This document shows positions 36,081 through 45,520 of a stretch of DNA of 64,000 bases, one piece after another. Source of the stretch: Leisingera daeponensis DSM 23529 (lineage in GTDB: Bacteria; Pseudomonadota; Alphaproteobacteria; Rhodobacterales; Rhodobacteraceae); NCBI RefSeq assembly GCF_000473145.1, contig NZ_KI421500.1, positions 1,488,225-1,552,224 of the forward strand, in the 5' to 3' direction. Each line of letters starts with the position of its first letter. The first letter of the stretch is position 1. Position numbers and translations under genes: made by a program. The notes under the pieces were generated by a model, which was not told the DNA's origin, made no database searches, and saw only the letters and a program-made list of their open reading frames with translations.

Positions 36081-37054
36081 TGCAGATGATCCCCACCATC
36101 GACATCACACCGCTGCGCGAGGGGGACCATCCGCAGCGGCAGCAGACCGTTGCCGCCATTCTGGCGGCGGCTCAGGACATCGGCTTTCTGTCGATCACCG
36201 GCACCGGCGTTGCGCCGGAGACCGTGGAGGCGGTGCGGAATACTGTCCGCGCGATCTTTGATGTGCCGGAGAACTCCAAGTGGGAACAGGCGATTACGCG
36301 GGAAAATTACCGCGGCTATATCCCGATGGGTTTTTTCACGCCAAACGATGGCAGCGGACCGCCTGACAAATACGAGGGCTACAAGCTGCATCATGAGGTG
36401 GCGGCAGGTGATCCCATCTGCGACGCCTGCCCGCTTTACGGCCCCAACCGCTGGCCCGCCGAGGTGCCGGAAGCGCGCGAAGTGATCCTGGGCTACTGGG
36501 CGCAGCTCGACGGCGTGTTCCACCTGCTTTTGGGCGCGCTGGCCGAGGGGCTGGGGCTGGACCCGGCGGCGTTCCGGGAACCGTTTGCGGCGCCGCTCAC
36601 CAATATGTCCCTGCTGCACTACCCGCCGCAAGCGCCGGAAGAGGAAGGCTTTGGCATCCACCCGCACAAGGACACCGACGCGCTGACCATCATCGCGCCG
36701 GACCCGGTGGGGGGCTTGGAGGTGCAGACGCGTGACGGCGGCTGGATCACGCCCGACTGCCCGCCCGGCGGCTTTGTGGTGAATATCGGCGACATGCTGG
36801 AGCTGTGGTCCGGCGGGCGGCTGGTCTCCACCCCGCACCGGGTGGTGAACAGATCCGGGCGGGAGCGCTACTCCTTCCCCTATTTCGCGGTGCCGCGCCA
36901 TGACGTGGTTGTGCAGCCGCTGCTGCCGCCGGTCGAAGGCTTCAACCGCCCGGCGGTGCATTGCGGCCACTGGTCGGCGGAGATTTGGCGCACCAACTGG
37001 CCGGATGAGGATGCCGGCGAAGACACGCCGGAGCTGGGCACCATCCATAGCTGA
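36080..37054 (+). CDS. isopenicillin N synthase-like 2OG/Fe(II) oxygenase
   Basis: The 324-residue protein has the DIOX_N start (IPTIDITPLREGDHPQR) and the 2OG-FeII core: the HPHKDTDALT segment (HxD ligands), STPHRVVN (distal His) and RYSFPYFAVP (2-oxoglutarate-binding Arg and Ser). Family members oxidise small molecules; it is not the penicillin enzyme. Translation is coupled to the upstream FAD-oxidoreductase by a 1-nt overlap. Confidence 0.9.
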   Translation: MQMIPTIDITPLREGDHPQRQQTVAAILAAAQDIGFLSITGTGVAPETVEAVRNTVRAIFDVPENSKWEQAITRENYRGYIPMGFFTPNDGSGPPDKYEGYKLHHEVAAGDPICDACPLYGPNRWPAEVPEAREVILGYWAQLDGVFHLLLGALAEGLGLDPAAFREPFAAPLTNMSLLHYPPQAPEEEGFGIHPHKDTDALTIIAPDPVGGLEVQTRDGGWITPDCPPGGFVVNIGDMLELWSGGRLVSTPHRVVNRSGRERYSFPYFAVPRHDVVVQPLLPPVEGFNRPAVHCGHWSAEIWRTNWPDEDAGEDTPELGTIHS

Positions 37055-37196
37055 AGAAACGCCCCGCCGCACCAGTCAGGCGGGCCAGCATTCTCAATTC
37101 AGCTTTGCCGTTCGGGGAAAATCGATCCACAGAAAAACCAAAGGCAAAGACCCCTCCGGAAGAATCCGGATGGCACATCTTTTAACTTGGTTTTTG

Positions 37197-37228
37197 AAAT
37201 GCGCAGGCCTAATCAGGCCTGCGCATTT
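37197..37228 (-). terminator. perfect 14-bp stem-loop after the Tsx-like gene
   Basis: AAATGCGCAGGCCT and AGGCCTGCGCATTT pair around a 4-nt loop. It lies 10 nt after the stop of the minus-strand porin gene; the + side continues ATTCCTTCC. The U-tail is weak on both sides, but the stem is strong. Confidence 0.65.
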
Positions 37229-37237
37229 ATTCCTTCC

Positions 37238-38008
37238 TCAGAACTTAAAGGCTGCAAATACCGAGAGTGAATCCTCGTCCGCAGAGGCCACACCGAATTT
37301 GTTTTCGAAATAATTGTATTCCAGACCGATCTGGAACACCCCGGGCTTGTTACCCATCGCATGGCCCGCATCCCAGCGCAGCTGCGGCGAGAACAGGATC
37401 TGGTTGTCGACTCCCTGTCCCCGTTCTCCGATGAAGTCCGCAAATCCCTTGAATAGAAACTTCTGGCTGCCGATGTCAAACGGCCGGTCCCACACCAGCG
37501 TTGCCTGATAGGTTGTATCCAAGTCCCTGCCAAACGGATCTGTCACCGTGTCATAGGCATAGAGCCCCAGGCTGAGCACCCGGAAGCCTGGCACGTTGAA
37601 CGATACCCGCGGACCGATCAAAGCTGCTGTAAAATCAGTTCCCTGGTTGATCGAAGCGCCAAGCGCGACATCCTTGATCAAGCCATCACCGAAGGAGAGT
37701 CCTGCGTTCCGGCCGGAAAAATGCATGTAGATTTCCCCATATTGATCGCTCTTGCGGCCGGTGCCGTCCCCATCCGAGAAGAAGTCGACAAAGAAGTACA
37801 GATCCCCCCAATCCCGGACCGTGATGTGATCCAGCGTGACAGTTGTCCGGCTGGTTTCATTAATGCCATTCCGGCCGAACAAGTAGCCGTCACCCTGATG
37901 CAGCTGCACCTCGGTCGCCGAAAAGCCCTGGGCCCCGGCGGTTTGGGGCAAGGCTGTAACCACAGCTAATGCGCCTGCGGCGAGCAGGCTTTTAACGTAT
38001 TTTCTCAT
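37238..38008 (-). CDS. Tsx-like nucleoside-specific outer-membrane channel
   Basis: The 256-residue protein has a signal peptide (cleavage near AGAQG, about residue 26) and a predicted 12-strand barrel; ITVRDWGDLYFFVDFFSDGDG, GEIYMHFSGRNAGLSFGDG and YNYFENKFGV match Tsx/OmpK-like (PF03502) proteins, and it ends in the aromatic KF. Tsx forms a channel for nucleosides. It is a single gene with a long A+T-rich upstream region. Confidence 0.88.
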   Translation of the reverse strand: MRKYVKSLLAAGALAVVTALPQTAGAQGFSATEVQLHQGDGYLFGRNGINETSRTTVTLDHITVRDWGDLYFFVDFFSDGDGTGRKSDQYGEIYMHFSGRNAGLSFGDGLIKDVALGASINQGTDFTAALIGPRVSFNVPGFRVLSLGLYAYDTVTDPFGRDLDTTYQATLVWDRPFDIGSQKFLFKGFADFIGERGQGVDNQILFSPQLRWDAGHAMGNKPGVFQIGLEYNYFENKFGVASADEDSLSVFAAFKF

Positions 38009-38531
38009 TAGTCCCTCCCAAAAATCTTCACCGCCCGAAAAGAAGCCAAACTCCTCCGGTCAATTACTTTCCAAAACGGTGTACCTAAAAATACAAACTG
38101 CGGAGCTTTCTCAAATAAAATCGAAGCCGAGACGCTTGCGGCACCCGAACCGAATCGCCCCTTAAAGAATCCAGGCATCTTGGCGCAACAAACTGTTTTC
38201 GCACTGAATATTTTTCGTTTTCAATTGAGAAATTCCGCATCTTCAGAAACAAACCGAAGGTCTCTCAAAAAAACCAAGGGGATCGGCAAGACTGTTGAGC
38301 GGCGATCAGACCGCCTGAGCACCGTTTGCAGTGCCGGCTGATCGCCCGGCGCCTGACACCGCCTGCTCCGCCAGTCCGGAGATGTCCCCCACTTGCCCCC
38401 GGCCTTTTGCGCCTTATCCCCGTCTTGCCCACAGGCGATTTGCCCGCGGCCCTTGCAAGCGCCTGCCCCATCGGGGAAGACTACCGCCAAGGATCCTGAA
38501 CCAAAACGGGCCAAGGGCGGGCTGTCTGATC
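38009..38531. other. 523-nt divergent region upstream of the Tsx-like and PerM genes
   Basis: The first 280 nt are clearly A+T-richer than average and should hold the promoter of the Tsx-like gene. I see no gene, no long dyad and no clear -10/-35 pair. Open frames near 38221-38514 have no ribosome site or family pattern. Confidence 0.45.
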
Positions 38532-39605
38532 ATGGCGCTACCAGCAAAGAAACAGTTTAAATACTGGGGCGTTGCCGCCCTGGCCTTTGCCGTGGTGATG
38601 TGGTCGCTTGGCCATGTGCTGCTGCCCTTCATCCTGGGCGCGGCGATTGCCTATATGATCGACCCGATTGCCGACCGGCTGGAGGCCTGGGGGATGAGCC
38701 GCGCGGGCGCCACCGCCACCATCACGGTGGGCACGCTGGTGGTGTTCGTGCTGCTGCTTCTGGTGGTGGTGCCGACGCTGATCTACCAGATGATCGACCT
38801 TGCCAATGTGCTGCCCAAGCTGATCGGCGATGCGCGCAACTTCGTCAATGAGCGCTTCCCGGCGGTCTTTGAACAGGACAGCCGCATCCACCAGGCGATC
38901 ACCGCCCTGGCCGAGACCCTGCAGTCGCGCGCAGTGCAGGTGCTGCAATCGGTGGCAGGCTCTGCGGTGTCGCTGCTGAATGTGGTGGTGCTTCTGGTGA
39001 TCGTGCCGGTGGTGGCGGTCTACATGCTGCTGGACTGGGACCGGATGATCGCCCGCATCGACGAGCTGCTGCCGCGCGACCACCAGCCGGTGATCCGCCG
39101 CCTGGCCGGTGACATCGACGCGGCGCTGGCCTCCTTCATCCGCGGCATGGGCACGGTCTGCCTGATCCTTGGCACCTATTATGCCGTGGCGCTGATGCTG
39201 GTCGGGCTGAACTTTGGCCTCGCCGTCGGGTTCATTGCCGGGCTGGTCACCTTCATTCCCTATCTCGGCGCGCTGATCGGCGGCGCGCTGGCGATCGGGC
39301 TGGCGCTGTTCCAGTTCTGGGGCGACTGGGTCTCGATCGGGCTGGTGGCGCTTATCTTTGTCGTCGGCCAGGTGGTCGAGGGCAACTTCCTGACGCCCAA
39401 GCTGGTGGGTGACTCGGTCGGGCTGCACCCGGTCTGGCTCTTGCTGGCGCTGTCGGTGTTCGGTGCCCTGTTCGGCTTTGTCGGGATGCTGATCGCGGTG
39501 CCGGTGGCGGCGGCGCTGGGGGTGATTGCCCGCTTTGTGACCGAGCAGTACCTGGACAGCCGCCTGTACCAGGGCCAGGGCCACCGGGACGCGGAAACGG
39601 AATAA
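38532..39605 (+). CDS. PerM/AI-2E family transporter
   Basis: The 357-residue membrane protein has about eight helices and the family segments ILGAAIAYMIDPIADRLE, a long cytoplasmic or periplasmic helical part (about 85-180), and GFIAGLVTFIPYLGALIGGALAI, then VGQVVEGNFLTPKLVGDSVGLHPVW. It belongs to the PerM/TqsA (UPF0118) group; the substrate is unknown. It lies 5 nt before the hda gene. Confidence 0.92.
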   Translation: MALPAKKQFKYWGVAALAFAVVMWSLGHVLLPFILGAAIAYMIDPIADRLEAWGMSRAGATATITVGTLVVFVLLLLVVVPTLIYQMIDLANVLPKLIGDARNFVNERFPAVFEQDSRIHQAITALAETLQSRAVQVLQSVAGSAVSLLNVVVLLVIVPVVAVYMLLDWDRMIARIDELLPRDHQPVIRRLAGDIDAALASFIRGMGTVCLILGTYYAVALMLVGLNFGLAVGFIAGLVTFIPYLGALIGGALAIGLALFQFWGDWVSIGLVALIFVVGQVVEGNFLTPKLVGDSVGLHPVWLLLALSVFGALFGFVGMLIAVPVAAALGVIARFVTEQYLDSRLYQGQGHRDAETE

Positions 39606-39610
39606 ACCAG

Positions 39611-40318
39611 ATGGCACAGCAGCTGAGCTTTGATCTCCCGGCGAAACCAGCGCTGGGGCGGGAGGATTTCTTTGTCGCGCCCTCCAATGCGATGGCGGTG
39701 GCGCTTCTGGACCCGCAGTTTGCCTGGCCCAGCGGCAAGCTGGTGCTGACCGGCCCCAAGGGCGCCGGCAAGTCGCATCTGGCGCATGTCTGGGCCAGCC
39801 AGACCGGCGCCCGCATCGTTCCCGCCGCAAAGCTGACAGCCGGGGCGGTGCCGGAGCTGGCGCACGGCCCGATCGCGGTGGAGGACGTGCCGCAGATCGC
39901 TGCCGACCCCGAGCGGCAGAACGCCCTGTTCCATCTGCACAACCTGGTGCTGGCGCAGGGCCATGCGCTGGTGATGACCGGCCAGCCCGCGCCCAATCTC
40001 TGGGGCCTCAGCCTGCCCGACCTGCAAAGCCGGGTGCAGGCCGCCACCCATGCCGAGCTGCAGCCGCCGGACGACCAGCTTTTGGCGGTGGTGCTGGCCA
40101 AGCTGTTCAACGACCGCCAGATCACCCCCAAGCCGGATGTGATTCCCTATCTGGTGGCGCATATGGACCGCTCTTTTGCCGCCGCCGCGCAGATGGTGCG
40201 GCGGCTGGACCACCTGTCGCTGGCCGAAAAACGCAGCCTGACCCGGCCCCTGGCGGTGCGGGTGCTGTCGGAAAGCCGTGTCAAGGAAACGGAAAATGAC
40301 GCAGCCGCAAGCGGTTGA
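39611..40318 (+). CDS. hdaA: HdaA, DnaA-related regulator of replication initiation
   Basis: The 235-residue protein opens with the sliding-clamp-binding motif QQLSFDL (residues 3-9), followed by an AAA+ module: Walker A TGPKGAGKSHLAH, Walker B-like IAVEDVPQIA, and the helical lid with SRVQAATHAEL. HdaA with the clamp stimulates ATP hydrolysis by DnaA after initiation. It has no DNA-binding domain IV, as expected. It lies in a perM-hdaA-ppx cluster. Confidence 0.93.
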   Translation: MAQQLSFDLPAKPALGREDFFVAPSNAMAVALLDPQFAWPSGKLVLTGPKGAGKSHLAHVWASQTGARIVPAAKLTAGAVPELAHGPIAVEDVPQIAADPERQNALFHLHNLVLAQGHALVMTGQPAPNLWGLSLPDLQSRVQAATHAELQPPDDQLLAVVLAKLFNDRQITPKPDVIPYLVAHMDRSFAAAAQMVRRLDHLSLAEKRSLTRPLAVRVLSESRVKETENDAAASG

Positions 40319-40370
40319 CCCCTGCCCGCCCTTCGACCATCCTGACCCCGGATTGCAAGACGGAGCCCTC

Positions 40371-41963
40371 ATGAACGTCACCCAGGACCCCGCCGCCGCC
40401 AGCACCGATTGGGGCCCCTTCGGGCGTCCGATCTTTCATGACCCCAGCGCCCGGGCACTGTCCCGCGTCGGGGTGGTCGATGTCGGCTCCAACTCGGTCC
40501 GCCTGGTGGTCTTCGACGGTGCCGCCCGCAGCCCGGCCTATTTCTATAACGAAAAGATCATGTGCGCGCTTGGCGCGGGGCTGTCGGATTCAGGCCGCCT
40601 CAACCCAGAGGGCCGCGCCCGCGCCCTGTCGGCGCTGCACCGGTTCCAGTATCTGGCCAAGGGCATGGGGCTGCCGCCCTTGTCCGCCGTGGCCACCGCC
40701 GCCGTGCGCGACGCCGAGGACGGGCCGGAATTCTGCGCGGAAGTGCTGCGCCAGACCGGCCTCAAGATCCACGTGATCGACGGGCGCGAGGAGGCGCGGC
40801 TGTCGGCCCAGGGCGTGCTCTTGGGCTGGCCCGGCGCCTATGGCCTGGTCTGCGATATCGGCGGCTCCTCGATGGAGCTGGCGGAGATCCACGAAAACAC
40901 CGTGGGCCGCCGGGTGACCTCGCCGCTGGGGCCCTTGAAGCTGTGCGACGTCAAGGGCGGGCGCAGGGGCCGCAAGGAATACATCCGCGACGTCATCGAG
41001 CAGCTTAAGGAAGAGATGGGCACCCAGCGCGACCGGCTGTTCCTGGTCGGCGGCAGCTGGCGCGCGATTGCCCGCATCGACATGCACCGGCGCGGCTATC
41101 CGCTGAAGGTGCTGCATGAATACCGGATGTCGGCCAGGGACGTGCGCGAGACCGCGCGCTATATCGAGACCCGCAGCCTCGACAAGCTGCGCGAGGCCTG
41201 CGGCGTTTCCGCCAGCCGGATGTCGCTGGTGCCTTATGCCATTGACGTGCTGACCCGGCTGATCAAGACCTTCAAGCCCAAGGACATCGCGGTGTCCAGC
41301 TATGGCATCCGCGAGGGGCTGTTGTACGAGCAGATGCCGCAGCGGCTGCGCGCCCGCGATCCGCTGATCGAAGCCTCCCGCTTTGCCGAGATGAAGGACG
41401 CCCGCGTCCCCGGCTTCGGCAAGACGCTCTATGATTTCGTGAGCCCCCTGTTCAGCGGCGCCCGCCACAGCAAGCGGCGGCTAGTGAAGGCCGCCTGCCT
41501 GTTGCACGACGTCAGCTGGCGGGCGCATCCCGACTACCGCGCCGAGGTCTGTTTCGACAACGCCACCCGCGCCAACCTGGGCGGGCTGAAGCATTCGGAG
41601 CGGGTGTTCCTGGGGCTGGCGCTCTTGCACCGCTACAGCAACAAGCGGCGCGGCAGCACCTTTGAAAACCTCTATAGCCTGCTGGACGAAAAGGGCCAGC
41701 ACGAGGCCGAGGTGCTGGGCAAGGCGATGCGCTTCGGCGCCATGCTGATGGTCACCGGCAACGGCCACATCGGCACGCTGCGCTGGCAGCCGCGCAAGCG
41801 GGTGCTGCATGTGGAGCTGCCGGACGCGGCGCGGCCGCTTTACGGCGAGGTTGCCGAGGCCCGGCTGCAATCGCTGGGCAAGGCGCTGGAGGCGGAGGTG
41901 GAGCTGAAGTTCAGCAAGCCCGCGCCGCCCCCGGAGGCAGAGGCAGAGGCAGAGGCGGAATAA
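40371..41963 (+). CDS. ppx: exopolyphosphatase (Ppx/GppA family)
   Basis: The protein is 530 residues from this ATG. ASKHA motifs are VVDVGSNSVRLVVF and VCDIGGSSMELAEI; LFLVGGSWRAIARI completes the fold, and a C-terminal HD-like helical domain (about 380-520) follows. It hydrolyses long-chain polyphosphate or pppGpp. The tail EAEAEAEAE is a short tandem repeat that may vary in length. An alternative ATG at 40296, overlapping hdaA and with an AAGGA site, would add 25 residues. Confidence 0.93.
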   Translation: MNVTQDPAAASTDWGPFGRPIFHDPSARALSRVGVVDVGSNSVRLVVFDGAARSPAYFYNEKIMCALGAGLSDSGRLNPEGRARALSALHRFQYLAKGMGLPPLSAVATAAVRDAEDGPEFCAEVLRQTGLKIHVIDGREEARLSAQGVLLGWPGAYGLVCDIGGSSMELAEIHENTVGRRVTSPLGPLKLCDVKGGRRGRKEYIRDVIEQLKEEMGTQRDRLFLVGGSWRAIARIDMHRRGYPLKVLHEYRMSARDVRETARYIETRSLDKLREACGVSASRMSLVPYAIDVLTRLIKTFKPKDIAVSSYGIREGLLYEQMPQRLRARDPLIEASRFAEMKDARVPGFGKTLYDFVSPLFSGARHSKRRLVKAACLLHDVSWRAHPDYRAEVCFDNATRANLGGLKHSERVFLGLALLHRYSNKRRGSTFENLYSLLDEKGQHEAEVLGKAMRFGAMLMVTGNGHIGTLRWQPRKRVLHVELPDAARPLYGEVAEARLQSLGKALEAEVELKFSKPAPPPEAEAEAEAE

Positions 41964-41977
41964 TCCGGCCGGAGGCG

Positions 41978-42358
41978 TCAGATCTCGGTGACGCCTTTCT
42001 CATCCTCACTGTCCTTGGCGGCGGGGGCGTTGTCCTTGGGTTTCTTGCGGATGATGATATCGCCGTTGGGCAGGATTTCGGGCATCTCATAGACGCTCCA
42101 GTCCTCCACCTCCTTGGCGATACCGGCCAGCGCGGGGCCCATCTGCGCCAGGAATTCAGCCATCGAGGGGCCGAACTCCGCCATCATGCCCTGCAGGTCC
42201 TCCAGCGCCGGCGCCATCTCCTGGCGCAACCCCTCCCAGAACAGCTCCGCGCCGCGCTCCATCAGCGAGGGTCCGCTGTCCTCCCCTTCCGCGTCCTGGG
42301 CGGCAAGCGGGCTGGAGAGGAGGGCAATGAGGGCGGCGGGCAGAAGGATCTGTTTCAT
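41978..42358 (-). CDS. small exported protein of unknown function
   Basis: The 126-residue protein has a signal peptide (about 1-20, cleavage at SSPLAAQ), a methionine-rich helical centre (LMERGAELFWEGLRQEMAPALEDLQGMMAEFGPSM), and a charged tail (IIRKKPKDNAPAAKDSEDEKG). It is convergent to ppx with a 14-nt gap. This type occurs in Rhodobacteraceae; I know no function. Confidence 0.75.
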   Translation of the reverse strand: MKQILLPAALIALLSSPLAAQDAEGEDSGPSLMERGAELFWEGLRQEMAPALEDLQGMMAEFGPSMAEFLAQMGPALAGIAKEVEDWSVYEMPEILPNGDIIIRKKPKDNAPAAKDSEDEKGVTEI

Positions 42359-42513
42359 GGGGCTAATATAGGGCCGCCTGCTCCGCGCGAACAGAGGGGT
42401 GCGGAACAAGGGGCGGGTTTGGCGGGGGAGGTGCGGGACAGAGCGGACTTTCGCCGCGGCTGCGCCAATGGCCGCAAACCGCAAAATCGCTAAGGCGAAA
42501 CGCTAGGTCGTGG

Positions 42514-43623
42514 TCAGACTTGAAACGATCCTGCTGACGCAGGCAGTGGAAAATCTACATCGAAGTGAACAGGCATTGATGGGACACTGCCCATCACGTC
42601 GAGACCGTCGGATGCAAGTTGGTTGAGCCGCTCTTTCTGTTTGCCATCCAAACCTTGGAACCAATCGGGATCGAAAAATACGTTCTCCACATGCTTCATC
42701 ACAAACTGAAGACACGCTGAAGCTCGTTGATCATCCGGCAGTGCCAAAAGCTGCTCGGCGATGACATACCCCGGCGCATCAGTGATGTTTCGCCAAGAAA
42801 CACAAATCATTGCGCTGGAGACACCTGCAAACGAAGAAACGATAATCTGTTCAAGAAGTTCGTCCACATACCCTTTCTGAAGCTCTCCGCCGTTCAAGTC
42901 GGTAAAGGGCGACCAAGCGCCTGCAAACATGAACGGCAAAGGTGCCGCAAATTTAAAGACAAGCGAACTAAGTATATTGGGGCGGGCATCCACCAGTGCA
43001 GTGGTCAAGGCATCATGTGTAGCCTTTAGTTCGCGTCGCGCAGCTTCATTCCCTTTGTCTATCTCGTCCAGCATTTGCTGTAGCATGATTTGCTCGAAAG
43101 GTTTCAAGCCCTTGTCGGCATCCCGCAACGTTTCTCGCAAATGCGCTCCAGCATCCTTCCCATAGAGTTCTCGGCTCATCGTGCGATAGGCCACCGCAAG
43201 GCACTGATCTGGTCGTCCCGTAAATGCTTCGTTCTCGATACAGGAGAAAAGCTCTCGATCATGTTTGCCGCAAAAACCGTGGAACACCGACGCATCTTTG
43301 ACGCCGATCTTCTTCACAGATAGCTTTCCGCCGTTCTTGTTCATGTCCGAAATGCTCGCAACATATTGCAGCACGTGGCCATCTTTCGCGATCTTGGTCA
43401 GGTTAGGGCCGCGCGAGACGGTATGAGCTTTGATTATGCCACCGTCACAGTCACCCATACCCACATCGCGCGCACAGCATTTCTTTTGGGAAAAGGCTTT
43501 TCGATTCGTGTTTACAGCATCCCAAGGGTTCCCCTTGAGTTGAATGTCTCGGCCGAGGTGGCACTTCTTAAATTTCTTGCCTGAGCCGCACCAGCAGGGG
43601 GCGTTTAGCTCTCTGCCCTTCAT
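42514..43623 (-). CDS. SEC-C and zinc-finger protein, probably acquired
   Basis: The 369-residue protein has an N-terminal SEC-C zinc motif (Cys10, Cys12, Cys21, His22 in APCWCGSGKKFKKCH), then a second zinc-type cluster: Cys49/50, Cys59, IIKAHTVSRG with His67, and FCGKHDRELF with Cys118 and His121. The C-terminal 230 residues are helical without a known domain. This two-zinc architecture recurs in accessory regions of bacteria, but its function is unknown. Composition is A+T-richer than the flanking genes, suggesting horizontal transfer. Confidence 0.78.
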   Translation of the reverse strand: MKGRELNAPCWCGSGKKFKKCHLGRDIQLKGNPWDAVNTNRKAFSQKKCCARDVGMGDCDGGIIKAHTVSRGPNLTKIAKDGHVLQYVASISDMNKNGGKLSVKKIGVKDASVFHGFCGKHDRELFSCIENEAFTGRPDQCLAVAYRTMSRELYGKDAGAHLRETLRDADKGLKPFEQIMLQQMLDEIDKGNEAARRELKATHDALTTALVDARPNILSSLVFKFAAPLPFMFAGAWSPFTDLNGGELQKGYVDELLEQIIVSSFAGVSSAMICVSWRNITDAPGYVIAEQLLALPDDQRASACLQFVMKHVENVFFDPDWFQGLDGKQKERLNQLASDGLDVMGSVPSMPVHFDVDFPLPASAGSFQV

Positions 43624-43836
43624 CGCGTGTGTTTCAGGTGAATTATGGGTTCGAATTGTTTCATGATGCGCACTTTGAGAGTTGTATTCTTTCTAGCCAA
43701 TAACCCATTTGGTCAGATTGTAGTCGCTCATGCAACGCACAGCATCGGTGACTCTGGGCTCAAAGCCCCCTTTCACTGCACCAGGCTTCCCAAACTCACC
43801 GCCCCTCCCCGCCAACCGGCCCGCAGCCCCCCGCCC

Positions 43837-44832
43837 TCACTCCAGCGCGATATCCAGCGTTACCGGGAAGTGGTCGGAGGCGTTGAGCAGCGCCTCGCGC
43901 AGTTCCTCGTCGGCGTAGCATTCGGCGTCCTCGAACGGGTGCCAGATCCGCCACTGCGGGTCAAAGCGCATCAGGCTGTGCGAGATCATCACATAGTCCA
44001 GCAGCGCCGGGAAATAGCGTTTGGTGTCAGGGTTGTAGAACCGCGAGGTGCTGGGCAGCGAGGTGGCGCGCGGCTGCAGCAGGGATTGCGCGTGGGGGTC
44101 GTTCAGCAGATCGCCCAGCACGATCTCGATCGAGGACTGGCCGAAATCCTTCTCATAGCCGTCGGCGCCGGGGCCGTCGTTCAGATCGCCCAGCACGATC
44201 ACATGCTCGCCCGCCGCCACATGGTCCGCCACCCGCAGGTGCAGCCATCTGGCCTGCGCCAGCTGCTTGCGCTGGTTGGCGATGGTCAGCGCGGTGATCT
44301 CCTCCGGCGCGCTGGCCCCGTGCGGCGCCTTGGACTTCAGATGCGCGCCGATCATCCGCAGCCGGGTGCCGCCGCGGGTGGTGACGGCCAGCTCCAGCGG
44401 CGGTTTGGAGAACGCGACCGTGTCCAGATGGTCGTCCACGTCGAGGTCGATCTCGAACAGGCCGTCGAACTGCGGCGCGGCGGCGCTGGCGCGGGCGTCA
44501 TGCTCTGCCGCCAGCACTTCGGGATCATAGAGCAGCGCGATCTCCTGGTGGGTGTCATTGGGAAAGCCGCTGACCGCCTCGCAGGCGCGCAGGCCCGCCT
44601 CCGCCGCAAAGGCCTCCAGCGCGCGGGTGGTGCGCTGGGTGCGGCCAGTGTTGGGGGCCTCGATCACCATGACGGCATCGGCGTCCAGGCGGCGCAGCAC
44701 ATGGGCAATCGCGCGCCCCTGGGTATAGCGGTCCACGCCGTAAACGCCCGACGGCTTTCCATCCAGCACCAGCCGGTCGTTCTTGTCGAACAGATAGGCG
44801 AACCATTCGATATTATACGTGGCCAGCCGCAT
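43837..44832 (-). CDS. endonuclease/exonuclease/phosphatase (EEP) family protein
   Basis: The 331-residue protein has EEP motifs in order: LATYNIEWF, DAVMVIEAPNTG (metal Glu), GAHLKSKAPHG, VIVLGDLNDGPGADG, and SDHFPVTLDI at the C-terminus. The fold covers DNases, phosphatases and lipid phosphatases; substrate not evident, no signal peptide. The start at 44832 overlaps the DjlA-like gene end by 20 nt, which suggests one operon. Confidence 0.87.
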   Translation of the reverse strand: MRLATYNIEWFAYLFDKNDRLVLDGKPSGVYGVDRYTQGRAIAHVLRRLDADAVMVIEAPNTGRTQRTTRALEAFAAEAGLRACEAVSGFPNDTHQEIALLYDPEVLAAEHDARASAAAPQFDGLFEIDLDVDDHLDTVAFSKPPLELAVTTRGGTRLRMIGAHLKSKAPHGASAPEEITALTIANQRKQLAQARWLHLRVADHVAAGEHVIVLGDLNDGPGADGYEKDFGQSSIEIVLGDLLNDPHAQSLLQPRATSLPSTSRFYNPDTKRYFPALLDYVMISHSLMRFDPQWRIWHPFEDAECYADEELREALLNASDHFPVTLDIALE

Positions 44833-45511
44833 TGCCGCCGCACCCGCTGATTTCATCCCAGGCGCGGTTGATGTCGCTCATCCGCTTTTCCGCCAGCCGC
44901 ACCGCTTCTTCCGGCACGCCGCGGGCGATCATCGCATCCGGGTGGGTGTCGCGCACCAGCTGGCGCCAATGCTTGCGGATGTCTTCCTTGCTCATCTCCG
45001 GGCTGACGCCCAGCACCGTGTAGGGATCCTTGGGCGCATCCGGCACGAACCGGGCCCGCAGCGCCTGGAACTGCTGCGGGGACTGGCCGAAGATGCGGCT
45101 CACCTCCTCCAGGAACTCATTCTCGCCGGGGTGGTAGAAGCCGTCGGCCATGGCGATGTGAAACAGCCCCTCCATCAGATCGCTGAGCGTGGTCGGGTCG
45201 TCGGCAAACATCTTCTGGATGCGGCGGGCGTATTCCTGGTAGCCGGCCACATCGGTGCGCGCCATGTTGAACACCCGCGCCGCGCCGGTTTCGTCGTCCT
45301 GGGCGATCTGGAACACCTCGCGGAAGGCGGTGACCTCATCCCGCGTGACCTGGCCGTCGGCCTTGGCCATCTTGGCGCCAAGCGCAATGACGGCAATGGC
45401 AAAGGCGACGGTGCGCTCGGGCGGGGCGCGCAGGCGGTCGAAGACTTCGCTGAGGCCTTCGCCTGCGGCAAGCGCGGAGAGCGCGTCGGATATGCGGGTC
45501 CAAAGTGACAT
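44813..45511 (-). CDS. DjlA-like TerB/J-domain protein
   Basis: The 232-residue protein combines a TerB domain (about 35-150; AIAVIALGAKMAKADGQVTRDEV, GLFHIAMADGFYHPGE) with a C-terminal J domain (about 165-225; KDPYTVLGVSPEMSKEDIRKHW, and HPD in RDTHPDAM). This is the architecture of DjlA, an Hsp70 co-chaperone, but no N-terminal membrane anchor is seen. A four-gene run on the minus strand (46647 to 43837) surrounds it. Confidence 0.9.
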   Translation of the reverse strand: MSLWTRISDALSALAAGEGLSEVFDRLRAPPERTVAFAIAVIALGAKMAKADGQVTRDEVTAFREVFQIAQDDETGAARVFNMARTDVAGYQEYARRIQKMFADDPTTLSDLMEGLFHIAMADGFYHPGENEFLEEVSRIFGQSPQQFQALRARFVPDAPKDPYTVLGVSPEMSKEDIRKHWRQLVRDTHPDAMIARGVPEEAVRLAEKRMSDINRAWDEISGCGGNAAGHV

Positions 45512-45520
45512 GGGTCGAGC

